Shown: positions 25,412-35,292 of the stretch, one piece after another
Position numbering within the stretch: the first letter of the stretch is position 1
Layout of the letters: the number at the start of each line of letters is the position of its first letter
Source: Ignavibacteria bacterium
GTDB taxonomy: Bacteria; Bacteroidota; Ignavibacteria; Kapaibacteriales; Kapaibacteriaceae
Direction: 5' to 3'
Assembly (NCBI GenBank): GCA_016707005.1
Contig: JADJIQ010000001.1
Location: 494,001-558,000 of the forward strand
Length of the DNA stretch: 64,000 bases
Position numbers and translations under genes: made by a program
Notes under the pieces: generated by a model
Database searches by the model: none
Told to the model about the DNA's origin: nothing
What the model saw: only the letters and a program-made list of their open reading frames with translations

Positions 25412-27316
25412 ATGAGAGTATTGATCTACTTCTGCGTTCTTGTATGCTGTACTATCGTTTCCTTAGGACAGAGTCTGGAGATCGAAGTACCCAGACCAGG
25501 CGCTACGTATTACGTTTCTCCTGGAATTCCCGTTGGTGTGGTCGGGGCGGCTGATGTCGATGGAATTTTATGGCAGCTTTCAATCGACAATGGACTAACC
25601 TTCAGCAAGCCACGGCCAGGAGTGGGGATGTATGGTCCTTTATCGTTTTGGGGTAAAACAATCACTTCCTGCTTTATGTGGGCTTCTGGTTATCAGAGTG
25701 TTCCAAAGAAAACAGTGATGGTGCTTCCACTAACTTCTCCAATCACCTCAGCTCTTGCAGATCGCGTTGTGATTCCGCGCGATCGGAAGTCTGTCTATAT
25801 AGCCCACCAAAACACAAGTGGTATAACGATCATTGACTTGGCTACTTGGGCTCGTCGCTCTGTCCACTTTCCTAATGTCAGACGGGTACTTGCTATCTCG
25901 AGAGACGGCCGATATGTAGCAATTGAAGACATTTCCAGAACGAGAATTGCAGAAGTGTATGAGGTTGAAGCTCCTCAGACCCCTGTTTATGCAATTCCGA
26001 GTACGCTTGGTGCAATGGAGCACTATGCCCTCATTGGTGATTCCAAAGAGCTGGTGTTTTCGTTCAGCAGATCATTAAAGCGACTTGATTCAAGTGGCTC
26101 GAAGATTGTGGTCGAACGTGTTTTTGATCAGGTGATTCGACAACTTCACCCAACTCCAGATAGTACAAAGATTCTCGTAGTTACAGATGACTCGATATCT
26201 CTGGTGGAAACCGAAACATTGGAGAGCAATTGGTCTGTGTCGTCAAGTATTTTGATTGAAAGGCCTCAGTTCTCAGGAGATGAGACGCTATTCTCATGTA
26301 AAACGTACGTTGGGCAATGCGATATCCGTGATTTTGAAAGTGGACGTTTGGTTCGACGACTACCAGGGTATTGGTCCCAGTTATCGGTGTTTCGTGATGC
26401 CGATAATGAGGTCGGTTTGATTCCTCCTCTTTTTGTTAGAACAGACCATTCAAGAGGAATGCGTAGTCATAGCTTGGGCAAAGTTGAGAAAAGCAAGGAT
26501 GATAGGATTCTATCGTCCCGTTGGGATATCGCTAACGATAGTGTCCTCATTGCAACGCCTTCGGCTCTGTATTACATCAATGTCGGTCGAGAGCCTTGGC
26601 ACCTCTCCGGAGAAACGGCTGGACCGTTCACACTACGAGGTGAATCAGCCCCGGACCGGCCACTCGTTGCGTCACTTGGATCAGTTAGCACAAAGATTGG
26701 TGTTGATACCTCGTTCAGGTACACGTTGACAATTGCTCGTCCGGAGGATATTCCGGTGTCAAAGGTGATTGAACTTGAACTAGAGTGGGACGCTAAACTG
26801 GCACTTCCGATTCCTCCAACTCCCATCGGCGCAAGCGTACAAGGCTTCCGTCGGGTTCGGATTCCTATCAACGTCAAGCCAGGAGCACGTACCTATGTAG
26901 GTGATGTGTTTGTTGCAACAGCTTTGGGTCCACAGTTAAGCTCTGCGGTGGTTGCAACTGCAGTTTTCGTTAACAACGCTAAGTATGATGTCGTTTCCCA
27001 AAATGGTCGGATCTCTGTTAGCGACACATGCCTCAAATATCCCAAATCCAGTAGCTTCTTTGAAGGGCTTCTACGATATGCCATTACTTGGCGCGGTAGT
27101 GAACTTGGTGTTACCTCATTGGATGGATCAGTGATCGATGATGTTCGTGTTTCCGACCTGTCAGGTGTTTTCGTTCCGATGACTATTGATCAAATCGATA
27201 AAGGTAGTGGACGGTTTACATACGTGTTACCTGACGTTGCAAGCGGAGTGTACTTCGTTTCGATATATGCAAACGGTCAATGGGTAACGTCACTCTATAA
27301 CAGAACGAGAGAGTGA
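25412..27316 (+). CDS. Secreted beta-propeller protein, first copy of a duplicated pair
   Basis: The 634-residue protein starts with a signal peptide (MRVLIYFCVLVCCTIVSLGQ; ATG at 25412). An N-terminal Ig-like domain is followed by a WD40-like propeller (about residues 100-390, motifs such as VVIPRDRKSVYIAHQ and AISRDGRYVAIE). A beta-sandwich follows with LELEWDAKLALP, PTPIGASVQGFRRVRIPI and a GRISVSDTC motif, then a C-terminal domain like a T9SS sorting domain (SGVYFVSIYANGQWV). The gene at 28078 has the same plan and matching motifs (LSWNSTVAVP, ATPVGTSIAGIRRITI, GKLILTDLC), so it is a paralogue. The stop overlaps or abuts the barrel gene that follows. Base composition is AT-richer than the second copy. 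The function is unknown; it is probably a cell-surface protein. Confidence 0.8.
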   Translation: MRVLIYFCVLVCCTIVSLGQSLEIEVPRPGATYYVSPGIPVGVVGAADVDGILWQLSIDNGLTFSKPRPGVGMYGPLSFWGKTITSCFMWASGYQSVPKKTVMVLPLTSPITSALADRVVIPRDRKSVYIAHQNTSGITIIDLATWARRSVHFPNVRRVLAISRDGRYVAIEDISRTRIAEVYEVEAPQTPVYAIPSTLGAMEHYALIGDSKELVFSFSRSLKRLDSSGSKIVVERVFDQVIRQLHPTPDSTKILVVTDDSISLVETETLESNWSVSSSILIERPQFSGDETLFSCKTYVGQCDIRDFESGRLVRRLPGYWSQLSVFRDADNEVGLIPPLFVRTDHSRGMRSHSLGKVEKSKDDRILSSRWDIANDSVLIATPSALYYINVGREPWHLSGETAGPFTLRGESAPDRPLVASLGSVSTKIGVDTSFRYTLTIARPEDIPVSKVIELELEWDAKLALPIPPTPIGASVQGFRRVRIPINVKPGARTYVGDVFVATALGPQLSSAVVATAVFVNNAKYDVVSQNGRISVSDTCLKYPKSSSFFEGLLRYAITWRGSELGVTSLDGSVIDDVRVSDLSGVFVPMTIDQIDKGSGRFTYVLPDVASGVYFVSIYANGQWVTSLYNRTRE

Positions 27317-27318
27317 TC

Positions 27319-28056
27319 ATGCGTACTATACTGTGGATCGCGGTGCTCTCAATTTCAATCGAAGGGTATGTTGAGTGCAAAGCACAAAGGACGCGCTGGG
27401 CGCGATCAGAGTTCGCTGCCGGAATAGTGCGTGTTGAGAACGTCGTGAATTTCTCCGATCTACCAAATATTGAATTGTGTTGTGGCGCGTTTAGCTCAGC
27501 TACGTCAGACAGACTCATGATCACTGTTGGTGGAGAATGGCCATTAACGCAAGCATTTCTCCTAGGGTTCCGTCTGGGTAACGCCAACTATTCCGATGTA
27601 TTCAACGCCACTGTCGACGTCCCGATCATCATTGGAGATGAGGTACGAGATGTCACGTATACAACGCAAATGGAAACGCGGGTCTCAGGAATCAATCTGG
27701 ACGTCACGTCCAAGTTCTTTCCGGTTTGGGGTCTTTGGATATCCGCTGGAGTGAGAACATCCATTCTTCTCGAACACTATGCTACGATTACCGTGGATGC
27801 TGAGAAGGTAGAATATCGGACATCACTGAATGATGGTTCACTCTACTTTTCGGGTATTGGATGCATTGGTTACGAAATCCCACTTGATAGCGAGGGGGTC
27901 GTACTCTTGAATCCAACTCTTGGAGCGAGTCTTGGCCTCGGTGATTACAATAGTCTCGACTGGAGGATCAACACGCTCTTCGCTCAGATCGGAATAGTTT
28001 GGCAGTGGGGCTCGAAGTTGATCGACGACGCGGACTCAGGTGACCAATTCCGGTAA
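27319..28056 (+). CDS. Outer-membrane beta-barrel-like protein, partner of the first propeller gene
   Basis: This 245-residue protein has a signal peptide (MRTILWIAVLSISIEGYVECKAQ) and an alternating strand pattern consistent with a small outer-membrane barrel. Its N-terminal part is paralogous to that of the gene at 30006: NFSDLPNIELCCGAF here corresponds to DFTGLPNVPSCCPGY there, sharing the unusual adjacent Cys pair. It lacks the OmpA-like C-terminal part of the longer paralogue. A GTG at 27313 overlapping the previous stop (GTGA) is an alternative start; ATG at 27319 is preferred here. It is co-transcribed with the flanking propeller genes, with 21 bp to the next one. Confidence 0.76.
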   Translation: MRTILWIAVLSISIEGYVECKAQRTRWARSEFAAGIVRVENVVNFSDLPNIELCCGAFSSATSDRLMITVGGEWPLTQAFLLGFRLGNANYSDVFNATVDVPIIIGDEVRDVTYTTQMETRVSGINLDVTSKFFPVWGLWISAGVRTSILLEHYATITVDAEKVEYRTSLNDGSLYFSGIGCIGYEIPLDSEGVVLLNPTLGASLGLGDYNSLDWRINTLFAQIGIVWQWGSKLIDDADSGDQFR

Positions 28057-28077
28057 CTACTCTATCAGCGAGGGGTT

Positions 28078-30009
28078 ATGAAGTCCATTGCATTGGCAAC
28101 ATTCTTCGTTCTGTTTTGCACATTGGCATCGGCTCAACTGCGGATCACGTCGCCAAATGGCGGGGAGATCTTCGATAGTGGCACAACAGTTACGTTGCGA
28201 TGGACCGGCACAGCATTCCCGGATTCAGTAACGATAGAATACTCCATGGACAGTGGAGTCACGTGGACAGAGATCGTGCGCAACTGGCAGCAGACAACAT
28301 ATCAATGGTTGGTGCCTGGTACACCTTCCAATACCTGCCTGTTGCGTGTAACGGGGCCAAACAGAGCGTCACCCGGAGGAACGATATTCCTGAGGGATAC
28401 AACTCGACCCGGAACGTATTCTCACAACTCCATTGACCTGACGAATGACGGAACGCTTGCCGTTATCGCCGACGAGGATGGATTTGTAACGGTGTTCAAT
28501 GCTGTGACGGGTGAGCAGATCACTCGGCGTAGAGTTCAAGGCCCAACCGGTTCGGGTGCCCGCGTGGTTCGTGCGGTACTATCCTCGGACGAGACATTTG
28601 TTGCGGCATTGACCGAAAGTGATAGCGTTGTTATCCTTCGTATGCCGGATCTCTCGATCCTTGATCGATGGGAAACCGGCATACCAAAGCGTGTTCCACT
28701 CGAGGACCGATGGATCGCCACACAACCCGGCGGAACACGCATAGCGGTTTCGAGCTTCACCCATACACGCACGTATGAACGCAATGGAGTGGTAGTTGCC
28801 GATGTGGCTACATTGAATACGTCGTCGAACACCTGTGTTGATTGGACACCCAGCGGAGATCGGATCGTGGCAAGCAGTGGAGCCCAGGGCCACGTCCTAG
28901 CCGATGCAACCACAGGTGGTGTGATCCGATCCTATCCAACACCATCATTCTATGGCTTTGTCTCTCCGAATGGCCTGTACCTTGCTAGCCAATCAAAGAA
29001 CACACAGGCTGTTACGATCCGTGATCTTGCCACTGGGACTACAGTTGGGACTGTGCCGTCAGGTGCTGGTCTCCTTCCATTTGGCATCGCTTGGTATCCT
29101 GACAATACGATCGTTCGAAACGCCGGCCCATCTGGAGGTCGATTAGAACGCTATGCTATCGATGGGACAGTCATTGATACCCTCACCGTCCAACCGTTTG
29201 GGTTTGGTTCCACAACATTCAACGCTGATGGTTCTGTGATCGGAGGTGCTTCAGGGGGCTTCTCTGTAGTCATTCGTGTTGCTCAGCCCCCTATGCGTGA
29301 TCAAGATGTATCGGACGCCGTATGGACCATACGATCGCCTATTCCAGCTGACAGTGCTCTACTCTCGATCGATACCGTCCGCACAACATCGGTTTCTAAC
29401 CTATCGATACCAGTTCGTCTTTCACCGAGGAATGCCACGGTATTGAATGGTGCAACATCACTTGACATTGATCTCTCATGGAATTCAACAGTGGCCGTTC
29501 CACACGGGGCAACGCCAGTAGGAACCTCCATCGCAGGAATTCGAAGAATCACCATCCGTGTGCCTGTGGTGCCTACACAGGACGACATCGTTGGTGAGCT
29601 GGATCTAGCTGCTGCACTTGGAAACGATTCCACAACGATGATCCGGATCGATGATGTACGTGGGGTTGTTGACCCAACCATGATCAAACGCTTCGACGGA
29701 AAACTCATCCTCACCGATCTATGCCAACAAGGAGGAGTACGCCTCCTGAATGGTGATGGCACGGCTGCGATCACGGCGCGATACGTTGAACCACTTCTTG
29801 AATGCAATTGGACAACCATAGAGGACGGAGTGCATGAGATCCACCTCTGTACTACCACAGGTGAGCAGCGAACTCTATGGTCCGGAAATGTCTCTCATGG
29901 AGATCATTTCACAAGTGTGGATCCCGGTGCGTTGTCAAGCGGTATCTACATGATCCTCGTTCGCACGCCAACCATGGAGCTTCACTATCCATTGATGGTG
30001 ATTCGATGA
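28078..30009 (+). CDS. Secreted beta-propeller protein with T9SS-type C-terminus, second copy
   Basis: The 643-residue protein has a signal peptide (MKSIALATFFVLFCTLASAQ), an N-terminal Ig-like domain with SPNGGEIFDSGTTVTLRW and SMDSGVTWTEI, and a WD40-like propeller of about 300 residues (for example LTNDGTLAVIADEDG and WTPSGDRIVASSG). A beta-sandwich with the same motifs as the first copy follows, then a C-terminal domain ending MELHYPLMVIR, typical for type IX cargo. The stop overlaps the start of the next gene by 4 bases (ATGA), so propeller and OmpA-barrel proteins are translationally coupled and probably interact. No enzymatic motif is visible. Confidence 0.83.
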   Translation: MKSIALATFFVLFCTLASAQLRITSPNGGEIFDSGTTVTLRWTGTAFPDSVTIEYSMDSGVTWTEIVRNWQQTTYQWLVPGTPSNTCLLRVTGPNRASPGGTIFLRDTTRPGTYSHNSIDLTNDGTLAVIADEDGFVTVFNAVTGEQITRRRVQGPTGSGARVVRAVLSSDETFVAALTESDSVVILRMPDLSILDRWETGIPKRVPLEDRWIATQPGGTRIAVSSFTHTRTYERNGVVVADVATLNTSSNTCVDWTPSGDRIVASSGAQGHVLADATTGGVIRSYPTPSFYGFVSPNGLYLASQSKNTQAVTIRDLATGTTVGTVPSGAGLLPFGIAWYPDNTIVRNAGPSGGRLERYAIDGTVIDTLTVQPFGFGSTTFNADGSVIGGASGGFSVVIRVAQPPMRDQDVSDAVWTIRSPIPADSALLSIDTVRTTSVSNLSIPVRLSPRNATVLNGATSLDIDLSWNSTVAVPHGATPVGTSIAGIRRITIRVPVVPTQDDIVGELDLAAALGNDSTTMIRIDDVRGVVDPTMIKRFDGKLILTDLCQQGGVRLLNGDGTAAITARYVEPLLECNWTTIEDGVHEIHLCTTTGEQRTLWSGNVSHGDHFTSVDPGALSSGIYMILVRTPTMELHYPLMVIR

Positions 30010-32012
30010 TCATCATTCTTGTCTTCGCCGTGTTGCTATCCACAGCAACTGCACAGGATGATCTACGTCCGCGTTACGGACTCAATGCGGGAGTTGGCAT
30101 CGCATTCCACAGCTCTGACTTTACGGGTCTGCCGAACGTCCCATCATGCTGCCCAGGCTATGAGAGCGGTACCGGACTCTCTCCGGTGGTAATGGCAGTT
30201 GGCATGTGGCCAATGAGTTCATCGCTCTTGATGAGTGTTCGCCTTGGCTATGCCCCTCTATCCGGAAGTATCTCCAGGGAAGAAGCAACAAGGATGGTAG
30301 TTGGTGGTGTGCTTGTTGATGGAATGTTTGAACACAACATCGATGTAACACTCAACGCCATCTCGTTGGAGCCAACGGTATCTGCGCATGTAGCCGGACC
30401 GATGTTCATCGATGGTGGTGTGCGTCTCTCGATGTTTCCGTCACCCGCGTATGCACAGAAGGAAGAGATCATCAGCCCGTCTACAAGCGGGACGTTTCTT
30501 GATCCGTCCGGCGCTGACTCACGGTCACGAACGCGCAACGTATACTCGGGAGAGATGCCGTCTACATCCTTCCATGCAGCCATCACTCTCGCACTTCGCG
30601 CGGAATTTCCTCTGAACGTTCAGCAAAGCCTCCTCTTGGTGCCGGAGATCGCTGTCGGGTATGGTCTAACAAACATCGGCGGAGTTGATTGGAAGGTTCA
30701 TCCGTTTCGCGCCGGTATCACAGTGTTGTGGCAGCCAACGGATGAGAAGCCCCTTCACATGAACGATGCTCAGGTTCCGCCACCTCCGGTTGTACCTGCT
30801 GTAGTGGCACAGAATTCAACCATCATTCCACTTCCGAAGAACCTCGACGTGTCGTTAGGAGCCTTCACACGTAGCCCCGGTGGCACGTTGGACACTCTCG
30901 AACGGATCGTTATCGACGAAACGATCTCCGAGCAGATCACCGCTGTTCTTCCCATGATTTTCTTTCAGCACGGTAACGATGAGATCCCAAGTAGGTATTC
31001 TCATCGTAGCATGCGAGATGTACCTGTCTTCAACAAAGGAGAGTTGTTCGGGAAGGGGGCTTTGGATGTCTATCATAACATCATCAATCTCATCGGCGTG
31101 AGAATGAGGGAGCACCCACGCTCAACGATTCAACTCACCGGATGCGTCATGCCGGATAGCATAGAGTCTACGTCCTCTGGTCTTGCACGCAGGCGTGCTG
31201 AGCATGTCCGTGATCTGCTCGTAGCACAGTGGGGGATCGAGCCACAACGGATCATCGTTGAGGCGCGTGAGCTTCCGGCCCAACCGAGTAGTGTGAGACA
31301 TGACGATGGAAGGTCAGAAAACCGGCGAGTGGATATCTCGTCTGATGACCCGTCGATCCTCGACCTTGTTCGAGTTGAGGATACGTTGCGGACATCATCG
31401 GCTCAAGACATCGTCTTGCGGATCGGGGTAGTGTCTGATACCACCATAACATCCTGGTCACTGCGTTGTTTTGCCGGTACACGTCAGTTGCTAACGCAAG
31501 GTGGCAGTGGCTCGCCTCCAACGGAGATATCAATCCCGTTCTCCTCGCCCTTCACAGAGGACGCGATACGTGCTGAACTCATCGTGGTGAACGATGGAGG
31601 AAGGCAGCGCATAGCAGAGAGCACGATTCCCGTTGAGATCACAACGCTTGCGAAAAAGGCTGAACGACGTATGGGGCTAAAGCGGATCGATGAGTATGGA
31701 TTGATCCTCTTTGCCTTTGGAAAAGCTTCACTCGAAGGACCTAACGCCCGTATTCTGGATCTGATCCGAAGTCGCATTGAACCGGCATCAAGCGTTATTG
31801 TCCGAGGTCATGCCGATAGAACCGGATCGGCAGAGGTCAACCTACGTCTAACGCAGGAACGTGCTGAAGCTGTTGGCGCAGCGCTCAAACACCCTCGCAT
31901 AGATGCTCGCGGCGTTGGACAAAAGAACATGCTCTATGACAATGAACTTCCTGAAGGAAGGTTCTATAACCGAACGGTCCGTGTTCGGGTAGAGACGCCT
32001 ATCGCACCATGA
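30006..32012 (+). CDS. Outer-membrane barrel protein with two OmpA-like domains
   Basis: The 668-residue protein starts at the ATG overlapping the previous stop (signal peptide MIIILVFAVLLSTATAQ). Residues 20-250 form a barrel-like region paralogous to the protein at 27319 (DFTGLPNVPSCC). A proline-rich linker (VPPPPVVPAVV) follows. There are then two OmpA-type domains: a degenerate one at about 320-450 (LTGCVMPDSIE ... LARRRAEHVRDLL ... SENRRVDI) and a better-kept one at about 560-666 (LFAFGKASLEG ... VRGHADRTGSAEVNLRLTQERAEAV ... FYNRTVRV). It likely spans the outer membrane and holds peptidoglycan, anchoring the coupled propeller protein (inference). Its last 14 bases overlap the end of the convergent gene at 31999. 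Confidence 0.84.
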   Translation: MIIILVFAVLLSTATAQDDLRPRYGLNAGVGIAFHSSDFTGLPNVPSCCPGYESGTGLSPVVMAVGMWPMSSSLLMSVRLGYAPLSGSISREEATRMVVGGVLVDGMFEHNIDVTLNAISLEPTVSAHVAGPMFIDGGVRLSMFPSPAYAQKEEIISPSTSGTFLDPSGADSRSRTRNVYSGEMPSTSFHAAITLALRAEFPLNVQQSLLLVPEIAVGYGLTNIGGVDWKVHPFRAGITVLWQPTDEKPLHMNDAQVPPPPVVPAVVAQNSTIIPLPKNLDVSLGAFTRSPGGTLDTLERIVIDETISEQITAVLPMIFFQHGNDEIPSRYSHRSMRDVPVFNKGELFGKGALDVYHNIINLIGVRMREHPRSTIQLTGCVMPDSIESTSSGLARRRAEHVRDLLVAQWGIEPQRIIVEARELPAQPSSVRHDDGRSENRRVDISSDDPSILDLVRVEDTLRTSSAQDIVLRIGVVSDTTITSWSLRCFAGTRQLLTQGGSGSPPTEISIPFSSPFTEDAIRAELIVVNDGGRQRIAESTIPVEITTLAKKAERRMGLKRIDEYGLILFAFGKASLEGPNARILDLIRSRIEPASSVIVRGHADRTGSAEVNLRLTQERAEAVGAALKHPRIDARGVGQKNMLYDNELPEGRFYNRTVRVRVETPIAP

Positions 32013-35000
32013 TGAGCAATGCCGAGGACCCACAGCGAACTACATACGGACCAGCAGAGAGATGGCTTGGGACTGACGCCCGCTGTTGGTTGTGTGCCAA
32101 TTCTTCGGTCTGAACGAGACATACGAATGCGCCATTTAGGGCATAGAGCTCAATCGCTCCTGTCGACCACGGCAGAACGAACGTTGAGCCCCTTTCGATC
32201 ATGATCGCTTCCGAAGTCGAATGTGGTCTTATCTCGTCGACACTGGTGAGTGTCTCTTGGTCGACCGTATGAACAACGATCTCGGACTGTGTTGGAAGGT
32301 CCTTTGTTGATGCTGATTCGATGCGCATCGTGGCAATAGCCAGTGAGCCGTTTGCCATCATCACAGCTGATGGTCGCATGTCAACGTCCGACCACACAAG
32401 ACCCTGTATGCGCGTAGCAGCGAGGTCGTCATCGTTGATGTGGACCGCAGCAAGATCGTTGCCGGATGGCCATACGATGACGTTGCCAGACGTGCCGCGG
32501 ACGACAACTGCCTGAAGGAATCCAACACCGATCGTCGTGTCTCCATTGATGATCTTTTTGGCCGATGCCTGTGGATTCACAACGCCCCATATCTCTCCAT
32601 TTCGCATCCAACAGAGACCCGGCTCATCGGTGCTGATCAAGGGTCGTAGCAGACGAACTCCACGATCATCGTCTGTTGTAGCGATCGATGCCACAACTGG
32701 TAGGGGGCTATCCGTTACCGTACCTCGGTGAAGGGTGATGTCTCCGTCCAACCCATTGCGAACATCGCCGTCCTTCTCTGCATTCACCGCGAGCATCAAC
32801 GCACCGTCCGCACCTATGGCTACGTCCCATGCACTGAGTCCACCAAGACCGGCAACGAGTAGTCGTTCGTCCGACAAGGTATTCCCACTGAGAACGCGAA
32901 TGTCAGCCGGTGCCATTGGCGATCCGGTGAGTGTTGTTCCATCTGTTGTCGACGCAATGATGATCGGTGCGGAGCCGGTAGAACGAGCAACAGCTGATGT
33001 CACGGCTCTTCCCTGGATCACGTGTCTTCCCGAATCCAATACTTGCAGATCTGCATTCACTCTCCACGTTTGAATGCTCAGTGCACGCATGAACGCTGCC
33101 AATGCTACAGGGGTCGATTCAAGAGTTGGTCGATCTTGATCGGACACGATCGCCGTCAAAAAGAGGGTTCCATCATTCATGGCAATGAGGGATGGCGATG
33201 TGACATACTTCACATTACCGATGTTGACGCTGCGTACGGAACCGCCGTCTATAGCGGTGAGTGTGATCGATGTTGATGTAGAATTCTCTGCTGCAGTGAC
33301 GATCTTCCCGGCGATCTCGCAGACTGACGGGTGTGCATTGATGGACGTAGCTGATGCTACCATCCCCGACGAGTCATCCAGCTGCGCAACAACACCGTGT
33401 GGGTCTGAGTCATTGCGAGGTCTTCCGGTACCGATGTCAAAGTGACCACTTCCATAGAATGACCACGATCCAAAGACCGAACCTGAGGCTTCGTATTCGA
33501 GACGGCCGCTCGCATGCGCTGTCCACTCCGGTACATCGATCGTGAGTGTTCCTGTACCGCCCCCTCTCACGAATAGACTTGCAACGAAGAGGTCAACTAG
33601 ACCACGTACTTCACCAGTGATCGATGCTGTGCCGCTGCCGTCTTTCCAGACAAAGGACTGACCCTCGGCGCGGAACCGTGCATTGATCGAGAGTTCACAG
33701 CGAATTTCTGAAATGATACCGGCGCCAGGCAGATCGTTCAACAGAGCACAAGCCTCACCGATAAGGGGCAGGTCGCAGATCGGTCGGATCTCGTCATTCA
33801 AGAGGGAGGTGAGATTGCGTTCGTCGCGGAAGAGCTTTACCGGGAAGTTCAGTTGTGTGGACGCCTCCGACTCGAGAGAGGTGTTCGTAAGCCAACCTTC
33901 CGTCGTGCCTCGGACAGTGATCTCGTACTCGTGATCCTTTCCAATAGCGATGCCTCCGGTACCTTCGATCGTACCCTGACGGCGTTCTCCTGATGACGAG
34001 GCTTCGAAATTGAATTCGAGACCTGTAGGGAGAAGTCCCCATCTTCCTCCAACGTACGGGACGATGGTTGGTATCGAAACGTATGCTTCAAGTTTCGGAT
34101 CTGGCCAGCGAAACTCTCTTCGGTATAGAATGGACCGACCTTGCACATTAGACGTGAACTCCGAAGCGGGGGAGGCCCACTCAGGTACTAGAACTACATG
34201 TCTAGTAAGGGGCTGTGCATCAACCCGGGCAGCCGTGCCGGCCACGTCAGCAGCGCCAGTGATGGTAACGGTGCCAACGGGTAGGTCCCGTCCAACATCG
34301 AAGGTGTGAGTGGCGATGTTTCCGGAGAGGTTGGCATCCACGCGTTGTCCATTCACAAGGAACCAAGCTGTACGATCGTTCTCTGCAGCACCGGCCCAGT
34401 CGATCGTTGCTTCGTGGTTGTCCTGTGCCGACACGTCGCGGAGGTAGATCGACTCTGTTTGCGAGGTCACGTTTGTGACCGTAGGCGACGAAGGCTTTCC
34501 ACTAATGGAAATCGTTGTCTCTCCATCATTCACTGCCATGAACGCAGATGCCGTTGGGGTGAGTCGCAGCGACCAAACATCTCTTCCGCCATTCGCGGCA
34601 GAGGACTGAACTGTTCTCATGAGACCTAGGTAGTCACCCCGACCCGTCCTCCCGCTGCCGGAGCCAGGGTTATGGGAACCAAAAAAGATCCCTTCCCACA
34701 CGCCTTTGGGCTCCGTGACCTCCGATGAGGTTGGGCAGTCTTTTCCGCTGATCGTTGTTGTCCACCCGTGCTCTGTAGGATCGTCATTTCCGTTCAGTGC
34801 CTGATCCGGACACATCATGATATCAAGGCTGCCGTTGTCATGGACCGTTGCCCAAACGGCCATTGAACCAACATTGACCACAGGTGCGCTACCATTGAAC
34901 GTGCAGCCGCCGCACTCATATGTGGCAGGAGTGAATTCTACGGAGATGATCTTGGCAGCACCAACGTAGTGTGTTCCTGGGAACTCTGTATCCACGATTC

Positions 35001-35193
35001 GTTGAAGATCGAATGGTTCGGTGCGGAGTCGGATCGTATGATCGCCCGGACACGGATTTGCCTGGACGAGCGACCAGTCATACTTCACAAACGTTGCAAA
35101 GGCATCCACACGCAACTTCTCATACATCTGCGCATGAACCGGTGTTGAGAATAATACGATCGCAACTGCGATCGTGTAAAGAACAGTACGCAT
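31999..35193 (-). CDS. Large secreted protein with T9SS-type C-terminus, function unknown
   Basis: The 1064-residue protein has a signal peptide (MRTVLYTIAVAIVLFSTPVHAQ). The N-terminal third contains several Cys (PATYECGGCTFNG, MMCPDQALNG), perhaps disulfide-linked. A middle region around residues 400-560 is beta-rich and includes a Cys-containing stretch (RPICDLPLIGEACALLNDLPG). The C-terminal half reads like repeated propeller blades and ends in a domain finishing SSALLIMVR, as in the other type IX cargo candidates here. I do not recognise a catalytic domain. It ends in a 14-bp convergent overlap with the OmpA-barrel gene. A 12-bp imperfect hairpin lies 9 bp upstream of its start. Confidence 0.78.
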   Translation of the reverse strand: MRTVLYTIAVAIVLFSTPVHAQMYEKLRVDAFATFVKYDWSLVQANPCPGDHTIRLRTEPFDLQRIVDTEFPGTHYVGAAKIISVEFTPATYECGGCTFNGSAPVVNVGSMAVWATVHDNGSLDIMMCPDQALNGNDDPTEHGWTTTISGKDCPTSSEVTEPKGVWEGIFFGSHNPGSGSGRTGRGDYLGLMRTVQSSAANGGRDVWSLRLTPTASAFMAVNDGETTISISGKPSSPTVTNVTSQTESIYLRDVSAQDNHEATIDWAGAAENDRTAWFLVNGQRVDANLSGNIATHTFDVGRDLPVGTVTITGAADVAGTAARVDAQPLTRHVVLVPEWASPASEFTSNVQGRSILYRREFRWPDPKLEAYVSIPTIVPYVGGRWGLLPTGLEFNFEASSSGERRQGTIEGTGGIAIGKDHEYEITVRGTTEGWLTNTSLESEASTQLNFPVKLFRDERNLTSLLNDEIRPICDLPLIGEACALLNDLPGAGIISEIRCELSINARFRAEGQSFVWKDGSGTASITGEVRGLVDLFVASLFVRGGGTGTLTIDVPEWTAHASGRLEYEASGSVFGSWSFYGSGHFDIGTGRPRNDSDPHGVVAQLDDSSGMVASATSINAHPSVCEIAGKIVTAAENSTSTSITLTAIDGGSVRSVNIGNVKYVTSPSLIAMNDGTLFLTAIVSDQDRPTLESTPVALAAFMRALSIQTWRVNADLQVLDSGRHVIQGRAVTSAVARSTGSAPIIIASTTDGTTLTGSPMAPADIRVLSGNTLSDERLLVAGLGGLSAWDVAIGADGALMLAVNAEKDGDVRNGLDGDITLHRGTVTDSPLPVVASIATTDDDRGVRLLRPLISTDEPGLCWMRNGEIWGVVNPQASAKKIINGDTTIGVGFLQAVVVRGTSGNVIVWPSGNDLAAVHINDDDLAATRIQGLVWSDVDMRPSAVMMANGSLAIATMRIESASTKDLPTQSEIVVHTVDQETLTSVDEIRPHSTSEAIMIERGSTFVLPWSTGAIELYALNGAFVCLVQTEELAHNQQRASVPSHLSAGPYVVRCGSSALLIMVR

Positions 35194-35201
35194 AAAGAAG
35201 G

Positions 35202-35233
35202 CCCGATCATTACAACGTGAATGAACGGGCCAA
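35202..35233 (-). terminator. Hairpin between glyA and the large secreted gene (probable terminator)
   Basis: Read on the minus strand, GGCCCGTTCATT and AATGATCGGGCC pair over 12 bp with one mismatch and are followed by TTCTTT. It lies 60 bp after the glyA stop and 9 bp before the next start codon, so it may also act as a leader hairpin. The surrounding 35194-35292 stretch contains nothing else I can identify. Confidence 0.5.
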
Positions 35234-35292
35234 AATGCGAACTGGAAGTGCTTGTTGAGTATGGCGTGCGAGTATTGCCGTAACCCGTACGA

